In this document: in pieces, positions 1-10,354 of the stretch
How the letters are laid out: every line of letters starts with the position of its first letter
How positions within the stretch are numbered: position 1 is the stretch's first letter
Assembly: GCA_021234155.1 (NCBI GenBank)
Contig: JAJEKV010000074.1
Span: forward strand, 3,804,877 to 3,868,876
DNA from: Isoetes taiwanensis
Lineage: Eukaryota; Streptophyta; Lycopodiopsida; Isoetales; Isoetaceae
Direction of reading: 5' to 3'
Length of the DNA: 64,000 bases
Translations under genes and position numbers: made by a program
Notes under the pieces: model-generated
Seen by the model: the letters and a program-made list of their open reading frames with translations, nothing else
Database searches by the model: none
What the model was told of the DNA's origin: nothing

Positions 1-1786
1 TCTTTTTGATGACAACCTTGGTGTGACCCCTTAAAAACAAAAGGCTACCTGACTTCCAAGCATGCAAAGAATAAGTAGACGCGAATATAGCGTGTACATG
101 GACAAAAGCACTTTTGGCTCAAAACCCATGCAGAAAGGAAAACTAAGAAGTAATGCTGCTTCATATAGACCTATTTGTGGGGATATTTTCTGGCGTGATA
201 TTCAAGTTGAATAGCGAAATGAGCGACCTAGCCTTGCATATGTTAGCCATAAGGTCTTGAGTCAAAGCTCATAACCGCATATGACAACGGTAAGATGCTT
301 TAGTCAATGTTCAATATTCACATTCAGCCGCAACATCACTCAAGCTAAATCAAAAACTTTAATCCCCACAAATGTAAATACAATCCTACATTGTATCAAT
401 GTGCCAAGAGATTCAAAGCATTGCAACACACAAAATGCCGGTCTAATGTTGGATGTACCCGGTGCAAATTCTCGTGAAACTATTCACATCCATGATAGAA
501 GTCTTGATGCATGATGTGGATCCAATTCCTGAAAATGCCGCGAAGAAGAATCAAACGAGAAATTGGCCTAGTCATGATTCTTGTGATGATAGAAGAAGGC
601 AAATTAGAAACGACTGAATCATTGCAATACAGAGTAAATGAAAATATCGCCAAAAGAAAAATTTGCTCCAAGCACAGACATTGGCAATTGTTCGCTAGAT
701 TAAGCAAAATGCTTTTTTTTCTAGATTGCTCACACTCCCCGAATGCTATATTTTCTTTGTCTCCTTGTGCTCCATAAACCTCAGTTCTCGATATATAATG
801 CTTCTTTAAGCAAGATGGAATCTCAGAATAAATACATTTTGTATCAACATTTTGCATAAAACTCGCCACCTACATTGATGAAGTGCCGTGCCTATAATAT
901 TAAAATAGACCTTAGCTGGTTTTGTCATTCCAGAGCTACCATGTTGAACATATACTCCATCCGCCAAAAAAGAACTCATTTTGCTCAAACTAACCGTAGG
1001 ATCAGAATATTAACGTGGAAATGCAAATAATTTGCAAGAAATGACAATGCAGGTTGACATCAAACGTAATAAAGTAATGATGGAAACATGTCTCAGAAAA
1101 ATTGTTTTCATGCGCCCTCACAGACACACAAGGCTCCCGCTGGGGTTGTCTCGGTGAACCGTGCCACACCCACTTTTGCGACCAGCGCTCCATTGACCTT
1201 TACAAACTTGCAAAGCAGACAAACATTCTACCGCATCCCATAGAAAACAAAAGAGTCTAAAATACCTAGTCTTAAGAAGTTGTGCAGCAACTCCAATGTA
1301 TGAATGACATTATCTACTACATCTTCTCAGTATTTGTCAATTGTTCCTCAGAGCTTTTGGTAATCGCGAAAGATCTTGCAAATGCATTAAACCCGCAACT
1401 GTGATATACCTACTCAAGCTTCAAGAGCCTTTATCATGCCCCCCTAGTTAGCTATAGACCCGACCACTCAAGCAAAAGGAAACATCATCTCCATTCAAAG
1501 CCGCCATTGATCAACCGGGAATCACAATAGAATACCACCTGTGAACTACCAAATAAGGTATAGCTAATTAAATGAGCAAATCCATAAAGTAAACCCAGAA
1601 GTCAATAATACAAAGATGATAAGATGGACTGAGCACAAAAGGCATAACACAAACTTTACACTGCATGCACTAGAAACAAGATGGAAAGGAAAATTAATGT
1701 AAAGCAAAAGAAATATGAGCATTCACATATCCGGATGATCCTAATGCTATACACTTCTGATCAAAATACAAAGAACAAAGAGTAAA
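1..1786. other. AT-rich stretch, no gene recognised
   Basis: No motif, RNA gene or repeat could be recognised on either strand. The minus strand has open frames at 480-869 and 806-988, but neither shows a known domain and both lie in low-GC DNA with short frames in every phase. They could be exons of an unknown gene; nothing in the sequence decides this. Confidence 0.4.
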
Positions 1787-2608
1787 ATGGGCGTAATTGG
1801 CTGTAAAAAACGCCATAGATCATACGCTTATGGATCAAACCTGAGTTCAAACAAACTAGAAGAAATTAATAAAATGAACATACCAATAACGCCCACCACC
1901 ACCACCAAGTTTGGGACCTTTTACCACGGACCCTTCTTAACGTTATTCTTAACTTTAGTAGACTTAGCAATAGCCTCTGCCTTTCTCCTCCTAGTTCCGC
2001 GACTCCGGGACCTCTTTGATTTCCTCTTCTTCGTGAGCAGCTCTTTCACGGGCAAGAACACGAACTTCGCTTTCACTTTTTTTCAATCTCCAAAGAGTCA
2101 CCCACAATGGACCTATAGAATAGCTTGTCAGCGGGCGCCGCTTCTTCACGCTCTCAAGATGTGGGCATCCTTTTTTATGCCGCCAGAGGGCGCCCATGAG
2201 CTTGGCAGAGCCTGCGGAAGTAGCTCTTGCATTTTGAATTGATGAAGAGAAAACCTCAGAATCACCCTCACAAAACGTTACCTACCGATACTACCGGCTG
2301 GCCAGAGTTCGCCTTCAACACCATACGCTTCCTCACAGATGAGATTTAAATCGAATCGTAGATACCACTTGGGGCTTTGTTAAAATGCTCATCTCGCAGG
2401 ACTGGGCCGAGATCAACTGCATCCAATATTTTCGCACACCAACAAGAGGGATGCTCGGGGGAGTTACGAGGTGGTATCACGATCAGCCATCTCTAAAAGA
2501 TGGACTCTGCCGAGACCATACCCTACCAACATTTTGTGGCATAATTCACACCATTTGAGACATCTACATCATTTGTGTAAGGACCCAATATATAATCAGA
2601 TATATATA

Positions 2609-2611
<3 letters not shown>

Positions 2612-2692
<81 letters not shown>
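2612..2692. repeat. (TA)n microsatellite
   Basis: An almost pure run of about 40 TA dinucleotides. It bounds the left side of the HSE/tRNA-like repeat that follows; a second, similar TA tract at 4036-4099 bounds the right side. Confidence 0.95.
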
Positions 2693-2695
<3 letters not shown>

Positions 2696-2759
2696 CAATT
2701 AATGCGCCCCACGATGCATGTTCGAAGTTTTTAGCATGTTCCCATATGCTAGTTCTTGT

Positions 2760-3190
2760 CGTGTCTCTACATTCTAAAGTGTTAATGTCTGAGAATACTC
2801 TAAATTCATAGATTCTCTAAGATTCTACCAGTTGTCTTCTTGTATGTTTCTGTGGAGGATTTCTAAATTTTATAAGATTCCTGATTCCATTAGATTCGGT
2901 GATTCTCCAAGATTCTTGACCATCCCCTAGATTCCCTTAGATCCCTTTAGATTTTATGAGATTGCCTTTTAGGTTCCCTTACACAGGCATGAGATCTCAA
3001 AGACTCTATAAAAGATTCCTTCTAGATACCTAAGATTTCATCAACATTTTCCTAGATTGGGTTTTGTAGATTTCATGAAGATTCCCCTTGAGATCCCCCA
3101 TAGATTTTAAGAGATTCCCTTGTAGGCTTCTGTAAATATTTTCCTCTAGATCAACATTTTATGTAGATTTTCTGTGATTCTAGATTCTCC
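2760..3190 (+). repeat. Degenerate AGATTCC-type tandem repeat
   Basis: The sequence is a string of short imperfect units built on AGATTC / AGATTCCCTT (examples near 2809, 2890, 2935, 3080 and 3110), with unit lengths drifting between about 12 and 30 bases. No coding frame persists. It lies directly upstream of the TTC/GAA-rich part of the larger dispersed repeat and looks like part of the same element. Confidence 0.6.
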
Positions 3191-3204
3191 TAGTAGACTC
3201 CTTT

Positions 3205-3490
3205 ACATTCTGGGTGAACTTTTAGAACATTCTAAGGCTTTCTCGAACATTCTAAGACTTTCAGAACATTCGAGACTTTCAGTATTTGTGAACTTTCCTC
3301 GAAGTACTCCTTGATTCTCTTACCTTTCCTACGGATCTTCCCACATCGTCAACATTCTAGAACTTGGCATAGAACAATTTGAAACTTTCTCGAAGGATTT
3401 TCATAGATCCCCCCATTATGTTCTAGAATTTTCTATTTTGGAACTTTCTAGAAGATTCTAGAACTTTCTAGAGCCTTCCGTAACATTCTG
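3205..3490 (+). promoter_or_regulatory. Heat-shock-element-like TTC/GAA array (plus copy)
   Basis: The stretch is dense in TTCnnGAA blocks: GAACATTC and TTTCTCGAA units at 3225-3290, then around 3445-3475 an unbroken alternation of TTC and GAA triplets every five bases (TTCTAGAA-GA-TTCTAGAA-CT-TTCTAGA). The plant heat-shock-factor site is defined as alternating nTTCn and nGAAn pentamers, with three or more giving strong binding. That the array works as such is inferred. The inverted copy at 27341-27410 is cleaner. The array sits about 110-350 bases upstream of the tRNA-like promoter in both copies. Confidence 0.55.
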
Positions 3491-3579
3491 TAAACTCTTG
3501 AACTAAGAATGTTATACCCATTTTATCTTAACCGATTGTTACCCTTGGCATAATACTTCTGAAACATGTATAGAATTCA

Positions 3580-3640
3580 ATGCTTGGTCTAGTGGCAGGA
3601 ATAAATAGGGTCAATGACCGTGGTTCAAATCCCAATAACA
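3580..3640 (+). promoter_or_regulatory. tRNA-like Pol III promoter (A box and B box), plus copy
   Basis: An A-box match, TGGTCTAGTGG, lies at 3585-3595 and a B-box match, GGTTCAAATCC, at 3622-3632. Both sit within 61 bases that read like a decayed tRNA head of the Asp/Glu kind (GTCTAGTGG, then GGTTCAAATCC). No full cloverleaf or acceptor stem forms, so this is not a functional tRNA gene. Sequence on both sides is shared with the minus-strand copy at 27195-27257, so the tRNA-like part lies inside a longer repeat, as in a tRNA-derived SINE or a Pol III-promoted retroelement. Confidence 0.6.
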
Positions 3641-4034
3641 ACATAAAATAAATTTTCCTGCTGATGAGCACTGTAACGCGGGTCACGGGATCTTTGGACC
3701 CCATCAGTCGTAGATCGTGCCATGTAAGGCAAAAAATTCAGCAACATGAGCCGCAGGATCCTAGATTGACGCATCAAGATTAAGAACAACCCGACCGTGA
3801 TCGACAAGAGACTCCCAAAGCTAAGGCACCTGTGAGGGATGTGTCCCAAAACACACAGAATGTAGGATCTCGGAACTGACGACAACAAATCAACCTGACT
3901 GTAGGGATCGCTTATATAGTCTATACACAAACTCCTGAAGCCATCACGAGGGATAATGCCCTAAAGTTAATGGAGTTTAGGATTCTATCAACTACGGATG
4001 AGTAGAGGACAAATATAAGAATGAGCAGAGTATC

Positions 4035-4035
<1 letters not shown>

Positions 4036-4099
<64 letters not shown>
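4036..4099. repeat. (TA)n microsatellite
   Basis: A pure TA run of about 32 units, joined directly to the purine-rich tract that follows. It is an expected replication-slippage site. Confidence 0.95.
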
Positions 4100-4100
<1 letters not shown>

Positions 4101-4242
4101 CAGAGAGAGAGTATATAGAGAGGGTGGTGGAAGGAAGAGAGGGGCATAAAAGGAGGTGGAATGGGGTGAACAGAGAGGTGTGGGGTGGAGTGTAAAAGAG
4201 GCGAGGCGAGGGGTGGGGGTTGGGGAGGGATGAGAGGAGACC
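4100..4242 (+). repeat. G/A-rich (polypurine) tract
   Basis: About 140 bases, overwhelmingly G and A on the plus strand, including GAGAGAGAG, GGGTGGTGG, GGTGTGGGGTGG and GGGGTGGGGGTTGGGG. The T and C content is confined to isolated bases. Such strand asymmetry beside an AT run can form triplex or quadruplex DNA; that is inference. Confidence 0.8.
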
Positions 4243-7200
4243 GTGTTTTGTTCCTTTATTATTTATTTGTTTATTTGTTACATGTGCTGTTGAATATGCA
4301 ATTGCTACGTAATGCCTTGCATTCACCCTACACATTTGCTTGTTGGCTAAGTTACCAATGAACTTGTGTCCAAGTTGTTGACTCTATCTAGATTAACTCA
4401 CCAAATTTGTGGTAATTTATTTCATTGAAGTCAAATGTTAACCTATAGCTTGTGCACTTGTTATTAAGCATTTGTTGTTGCCCCATGGCAAATAGTTAAG
4501 AATCTAATTAGAATCAAAACTTAATAGCTCGCCCTCAATCTGAAGTGGATAAGGTTTCCAATAGCAAATGTCCTACCAATATAAGGCATTCATGTCGTAT
4601 GCAATAATGTGATTGTTAAAAATATGCAATCACTTGAAAAAAGAAATGAGCGTCTCTAAATTACATTTCTTTTAATGATTTGACATTAATGCATTAACAT
4701 ATTGGATGGGGTGTGGCATTTAGATATAGGTGCTATAATGTCTTCTTCATAACCATGAGTTACATTAGGTTTAACTGAACCCTTGTAATAGTTTTGAAGT
4801 CATTGCAAGTTAAAATTTGTCTAAAATTTTAATTTCTTGTTCTATTTGCTAATCCCCCTCGCACCAAAAAACTTTTTTCTTTTTTTGGTAATTCAAAAAT
4901 ATTTGGTATGCCCATTATCACATGTAATCATAGATTAGAAGTCGCCATTGGTAGGTATAATCGACATAGTAGGTATAGTTGGCTATTTTATAACGCTTCT
5001 AAATATGAGGCATAATGGGCATTTTATGAGGCCTCAAAATATCATAGAGGTTTTGAATATGTACAAAGGGTTAAACCTTTTGTCTTATTTGCTACTTTTG
5101 AATGGCATATAATGTTTGCATAAGTTGTCCTTGCCTTCTCTATGCTGGAAGGCATGTTGCATTTTCTATGAACATAAGCTAAGGCTCTAGAGTCTAGAAT
5201 AAAATCCGCAACAAAGTATAATTTCTCGCCTAATATGTAGCCTTTTAGTCGAACCTTGTGAGAAATTTATTATACAAATAGGCAATGAAGATGTAGGATT
5301 AACTATTTGTTAAGAAGTCACCTCACCAACTGAAATACTTCTTGTGTTGCCTAGATGTCTAGCACTCAAGTCGCAAAACCCGCTTTTACAGATTGCAAAA
5401 CAACACTCCACATGTAAACCAACATTCATTGCATATTTATAAAGACCGAAAGAAGGAAAGGAAAGAGCTACTCGTTACCATTGGGAGAGAGAGAATTTCA
5501 ATTTGACAGCCTTCACCAAGAGGACACCGCTTCCAGCTTTAGAGAGGCACCATATAATTTAGCTTTGCAAAGCATGATCCTGCAAGTACAAATTTTTGCA
5601 AACAATAGAAAGATGGTGACAGCTTTGCTAATGTGAAATTGATGGGCCCCAAATAATCAGAAGAAGGATTGTGCTTGGGCCATGCTAAATAGCCAAAGTT
5701 AAGAAAGTTATCCATTTTACCTAGTGAGAAACTTCAAAGCCTATAATCGACTCCAAGCTCCAATTAACTAATATAACAAAGATAGCATGACGATTAAGCC
5801 CGAAAAGCAAAGGAAAAAGATGGTTAAACGATGAAAACAAAGTCTAGTAACTATCTTGTATTGATAACTAACATGGAGAGAATGTTAACCGCTTTGTTGA
5901 TCATTGTCTTCAAGCAAATAAACCGCCTTTTTGTTCCTTAAAAAATTCACAATTTGATTCATAAAATACCTCCTGCATACAGTCATCAAGGGTAACCATG
6001 TCATACATCAAAAGAAAACAATGCATAAAGAGCTTCAAAACGCACCCAAAAATGCCTCAAACCGAAGCTTCCTAGACAAAGATATCATGGAAAATGTACC
6101 GAGATCAATTAAGCCTCATGGAATCCATCTAATATGTTGTCGCCATTCTCGCTTTTGTCTTAATGTAGCAGGAGGAAACGTTGCTGGCCTTAGGAGATCC
6201 TGCTTCTCTCATGGGCACCGAACAACACAGAAAAGCTCCACCGGATGAAGCTATGCAAAAGCAATTAATATTTTACCTTGATGCATAGTGTTTGTCTACT
6301 TACATTGAATATCTCCCAAGTCCAAGATGCTTGTTTGCAAAAGAGAATACTTGAATACATGAATATTTAGAGTCGGACTTCCAAGAAGAAGAAACCATCT
6401 GGTCCATCATGAGTAAGATTGGCATGCCTAGGAATCCAAGTATAGAAGTGGCATACCTAGATGCTTTTACAAAATCGGAAATGGATGCCTCTTTGTCCTA
6501 TTAAAAAAATGCAGAGGACCAAATCCTTGATGCTTTTACTTATCTAGGCCGAGAACATCGGTAGAGAATAGAATATAGCCTAGCCTAACAAAATTTCTAA
6601 CCAATGTGGTTTTTGGTCCAACAGAAAGAGAAAGTAAAGATGCAAAAGAACCCATAATCAATCCACCGCTACCTTACTATCGATGGTAATCGTAGATATC
6701 GACCGCAATTTTTTTGACCTAATCAAGTCCTTGTAATGTCACCCAATATCCACCTAACTGCGGAATGCTATATCTCCATAAGATGGCTTGAGACTCTTGG
6801 AAAAGTATTATAATGTTGAGATATAAAGCTTTATTATATGAATCCATGGGTTTAGCTTTGAGATGCTCTTCGACCTAATAAAACCTATAAACCATATAAA
6901 CACATTCTTAACACCTAAAACCAAGGACAAAAATAAGAACTCCATTTCATAATGTGTTTCGACATCGATGAGATGCAAGTTGAAAAGCTCTTGTGCATTT
7001 TAGAAAAACCTTCTTGGTAAAGAAACTCAAACACTATCCCCGCATTGTTGAATACCAGCTTACTTGTGACTGGACGCCCTAGAAGAGTTGCGTAAATTGT
7101 GATCCATCCATTCTCACGACCTTGCTAACCAAACAAATCTTTGGCCCTGAATCAAAGTAAGATATAAGCATGATTGTAAAGGTCTTCCTTTGAAAACTCG

Positions 7201-9800
7201 AAGCAACTCATCTTAGAATGTGCTATTTCCGTAAAGCAAATCTCATCGGTGGTTTACGATACAAAAACTTATATCAAGAAGATGCTAAAAAAATGAATCC
7301 TAAATGTTACCAAATGGATGCTCTAGACTTTGTAAACGCAGAGTAGTTATAAAATCGTAAGCTTGGCAATTGCAAGTCTTGAAATCAAAAAAAGAAAAGC
7401 ATAGAGAAAAGCCACCGTGAATGGAATGAGAAAAAGATAGAGAAGTTCAAACTAACCCTAAAGGAGCCAACGATGCATATTGTAAAGGGCTATTTTGTGA
7501 AGCAACAGAGCAACCATTTCCAAAGGGCCATTTCCATCTACTGTCTAGAGGATGCACTCCCCTGAGCCGAACAAACGCGGCAATAAAGCTTCTGGACTTT
7601 ATCGACAACCCAACAATCTCAAAGATTTAGCAAAAGAAACAAAATCAAGTAGTTCAGATGCATCCGCTCCAGAGCATAATTGCCGCAAGTCGTTTTAAGA
7701 GGCAAGTTCTCCCGATAACCCTTGATGCACTTTAAAGCATGTGGCTATAGCTTCTAGTTCAAGTTCTCCACCGAAGTTGTCAGATTTATCGAAATTGGAG
7801 AGAGGCCATAACCTCTTGCGAAAGTTATGCCATTCACTCTTCAAGCTCGGTTTTCATAGTTGATAAGTCGCAGATGTTGCACCAAATGCCCTAATGTATG
7901 GCGGATAAAGAACGGAGCAACGCCATGGCTAAGCAACCCGAAAGGCCAAGCAAGCCCGGCTCGCATGATCGTGGCACCCTCCAACCAAAAATGAGATAGG
8001 GAAGTTCAAAATTTGACGGCCTTGATCTCCTCGCTTTGAAATCAAGGGTAGGGAGATTGTTGTATACATGTATACAAAGGGCACATGAAATTCAAGTTCA
8101 AATTGGAATTCAAATTCGAATTTGAGGGATACCGGTGGGAGGGAAAATTTGAAATTCAAATTTTTACACAAATCGTGTTGGTTTTTCGGCCATAACTTTT
8201 GCTAGGCACCTCCAAATCGAGTGATTTCAGATGCAATGGATTCATCTCGATGAGAACTATCCATTGGGTACCCATCTTGATATGTTTGGAGCTGTGGTTA
8301 GAGAGCTACACTCGTTTGAATGAAAACGGGAGTTAAAGAGCATGTGCAAAATGCATTAATTGCAATTTGAGCACATGTTTGTACTATTTGGTGGAAAACG
8401 GTTTTTGGAAGCCAAAACACGAATATTGACTTTGCGGGAGGACAAAAAAAGGGGCAAGTTGGCCGGAAAATTTTTTTCCTGTTGTATACATGTATTGGGT
8501 GCACAAATGGGGGCAAAGAATTTGTATATCTAAACATTTTTAATAATGTATAGATATATATACAAGTTTTGTACTATCAATGGGTATGTTAGCCATGTTT
8601 ATGAAGACACGGGGAGTAAATTCCAAGCTTAAAAAGATCAACATCTAAACCTGAATGTCAAGAATTAAGTTAGAAGATTTTACCGCAAGTAAATTTAGCT
8701 TGCATAGTTGACCCTATTGGATGAAGATAAGTAAAGAAGTTTGCAGTAGTAAATAAAGATAATAAAAATTTGAACTTAACTCAAGCTATAGCTAAAAAAG
8801 TAAAAATATAAGTATTAATCGATGTGTATGTTATGTCGAAAGCAAATAAATGACAAAAGCAAAAACTCTATAGGGTGTCAAATAATAAAATATTTTAGCG
8901 AAAATCATAGTCGACCCATCAAAATCGGCAATCAATATCAATTGACTTAGGGCTTAAGACTTAGAACACCCTTGACAATGAGTGCACATAGCATGCAAAT
9001 AAAAAGTTTACATGAAAATAGATCAATTTCTAATCTCTAATAAGCATGAACTAAGCCTTAGTTTAGGTTGACAATTGCAATATCATCCTGAGTTGGTTAT
9101 TGCATATAACGGGAGAGGACCGCATTAGACTCTACACATTGGTATACACATGAGACTATCGATTTAGAATATCTTAATTAATCGCTCATATGTGAATCAT
9201 GTGTTTCTTCATATCTAAACCTAGTAGAAATCATCATGCTAGAAGATGCAACTAATATTATGCTTAGCTCTAGCTGAAGCTGCCCGGGTAACATATCCAA
9301 ATGCCACAAAACATGGAAATCAATAGACTACTCCGAGGCCATGTTTAAGCACAAAACAAATTGCCCTAAATATTTTGGAACCCTTTCTTGTATGGCAACA
9401 ACCTAAAATAATGCTCTAATGCGTTTGAAGCTTCCTTTGCAACCTCAATATGTCATCCCTGGCATCTCAACATTGCAGTAATTCTAAAACATATAAAATA
9501 GAAGTCAACAATGGGTGCTCATATGCTGTTTTTACGTTCATATTCATTTCTAAAAAATAGTCAAAATTTCAAATAATTAATTGGACAACCAAATTGAAAT
9601 ATTGTGCATATGCCATGAATGATTGATCAGACATATGTAGGACAATCCAACATTCTAGCACCCATCCAACGGAACCATACTGCCATCATAGCAATTTGCT
9701 TAATATATATTCCTTATTACCTTCCGGTTATTTCGAAAGCATTTAGTTCTATATGACTAACTTTGTTGGGAAAAAATTGCGACCTCAATTGTTTAACCTT
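4243..9800. other. Long AT-rich intergenic stretch
   Basis: No coding frame beyond about 80 codons and no recognisable domain, RNA gene or terminal repeat. A small patch at 8090-8165 is rich in overlapping AAATTCAAA/TTCAAATT motifs. At 7800 and 8190 the phrase GGCCATAACTT is followed by 'cell-like' AT/GC-mixed text similar to that at 28.6-28.9 kb, which suggests old LTR or leader debris. Confidence 0.4.
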
Positions 9801-9804
9801 AAAG

Positions 9805-10280
9805 AAGGTCGTTTGCGGCCCGGCAGCGGCGGTGGAAGCCCCGGGCCATGTATACTTTTTGCATAGGCAACTTTATCACGTGACCATTCTTGTCAGCTTT
9901 TACCATTTGTTGCATCTAATGCCTTCGTAGGGCATCGATCCCTTTTTGTTGTAAAGATTAACTCAAAGAATCTTGATGTTCTCATTATCATATGAAAGTC
10001 TTTAAGTTTTCCAGCTACATAGGCGAACTAAAATGCAATAAACGCGAAAAACCTCGTCGAAACACATGTTAGGTTTATCACAGCGCGCGAAATCGCGAAA
10101 TGCCAATTTTTTTCATAAGAAATCGGGATAGCTTTATGGTGTTCAAACGGGAAACAAAAAGTTGTGTGATAAAAGTGCAATACCTTTATTGGCGCATATT
10201 TGGAAAACTCATAATGAAGACTTTCTTCATCTACATTTTCATCAAGACCGCGAACAACTAGGACATGTGTGGGAGCTGCC
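9805..10280 (-). pseudogene. Broken RRM-protein gene remnant (SUA / RBM5-10-like second RRM)
   Basis: Read on the minus strand, 10278-10184 encodes a strong RNP2-side match to the second RRM of plant SUPPRESSOR OF ABI3-5 / RBM5-type splicing factors (THVLVVRGLDENVDEE, then FSKYAPIK). It is followed by a GT donor at 10183. After a gap, 10090-10030 gives a degenerate RNP1 (LTCVSTRFFAFIAF against the expected THVSRGFAFVHF). Then 9930-9805 gives TKALDATNG, a stop, and VAYAKSIHGPGAS, the sequence that follows this RRM in the family. Exon spacing implies an intron-bearing copy, not a processed one. The stops and the damaged RNP1 argue for a dead or truncated gene. The other domains of the family (first RRM, OCRE, G-patch) were not found. 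A LARD retrotransposon starts 77 bases upstream of the first exon piece. Family assignment is from memory of conserved motifs. Confidence 0.6.
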
Positions 10281-10349
10281 ACTCGATGACATGTCTCAGA
10301 TATCAGAGACAGCTTTACGAAATCTCATAAGTACAACATGACAATACAT

Positions 10350-10354
10350 TGCTT
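10350..10354 (+). repeat. Target-site duplication TGCTT (left)
   Basis: TGCTT immediately precedes the TGACGTTCC start of the left LTR and is repeated at 22072-22076 directly after the ACA end of the right LTR. The exact 5-bp duplication fixes both ends of the element. Confidence 0.85.

Larger units (their letters stand above)
2700..3960 (+). repeat. Dispersed repeat with HSE-like array and tRNA-like head, copy 1
   Basis: From about 3360 to 3960 this region can be aligned by eye with the reverse complement of roughly 26.7-27.48 kb. Shared blocks in order are: GAACTTTC/TTCTAGAA array, TTTTATCTTAA, the tRNA-like head, GATGAGCA, GGGATC-TTGGACC, CAACATGAGCC, AGGATC, GATGTGTCCCAAAACA and GTAGGATCTCGG. 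Outer limits are uncertain; the flanking (TA)n tracts at 2612-2692 and 4036-4099 are possible boundaries. No protein is encoded and no terminal repeats are evident. Confidence 0.65.

Noticed and set aside
1787-2242. 151-codon plus-strand frame (and a 68-codon minus frame opposite)
   Set aside because: The plus frame is rich in Phe/Leu from poly-pyrimidine stretches and shows no domain. The minus frame has charged text (RLKKSESEVRVLARERAAHEE) but no start or recognisable family. Neither could be supported as a gene.
2471-2490. TGGTATCACGATCAGCC as another primer-binding site
   Set aside because: Only the first seven or eight bases match and no LTR end with CA lies just before it, so it is probably chance.
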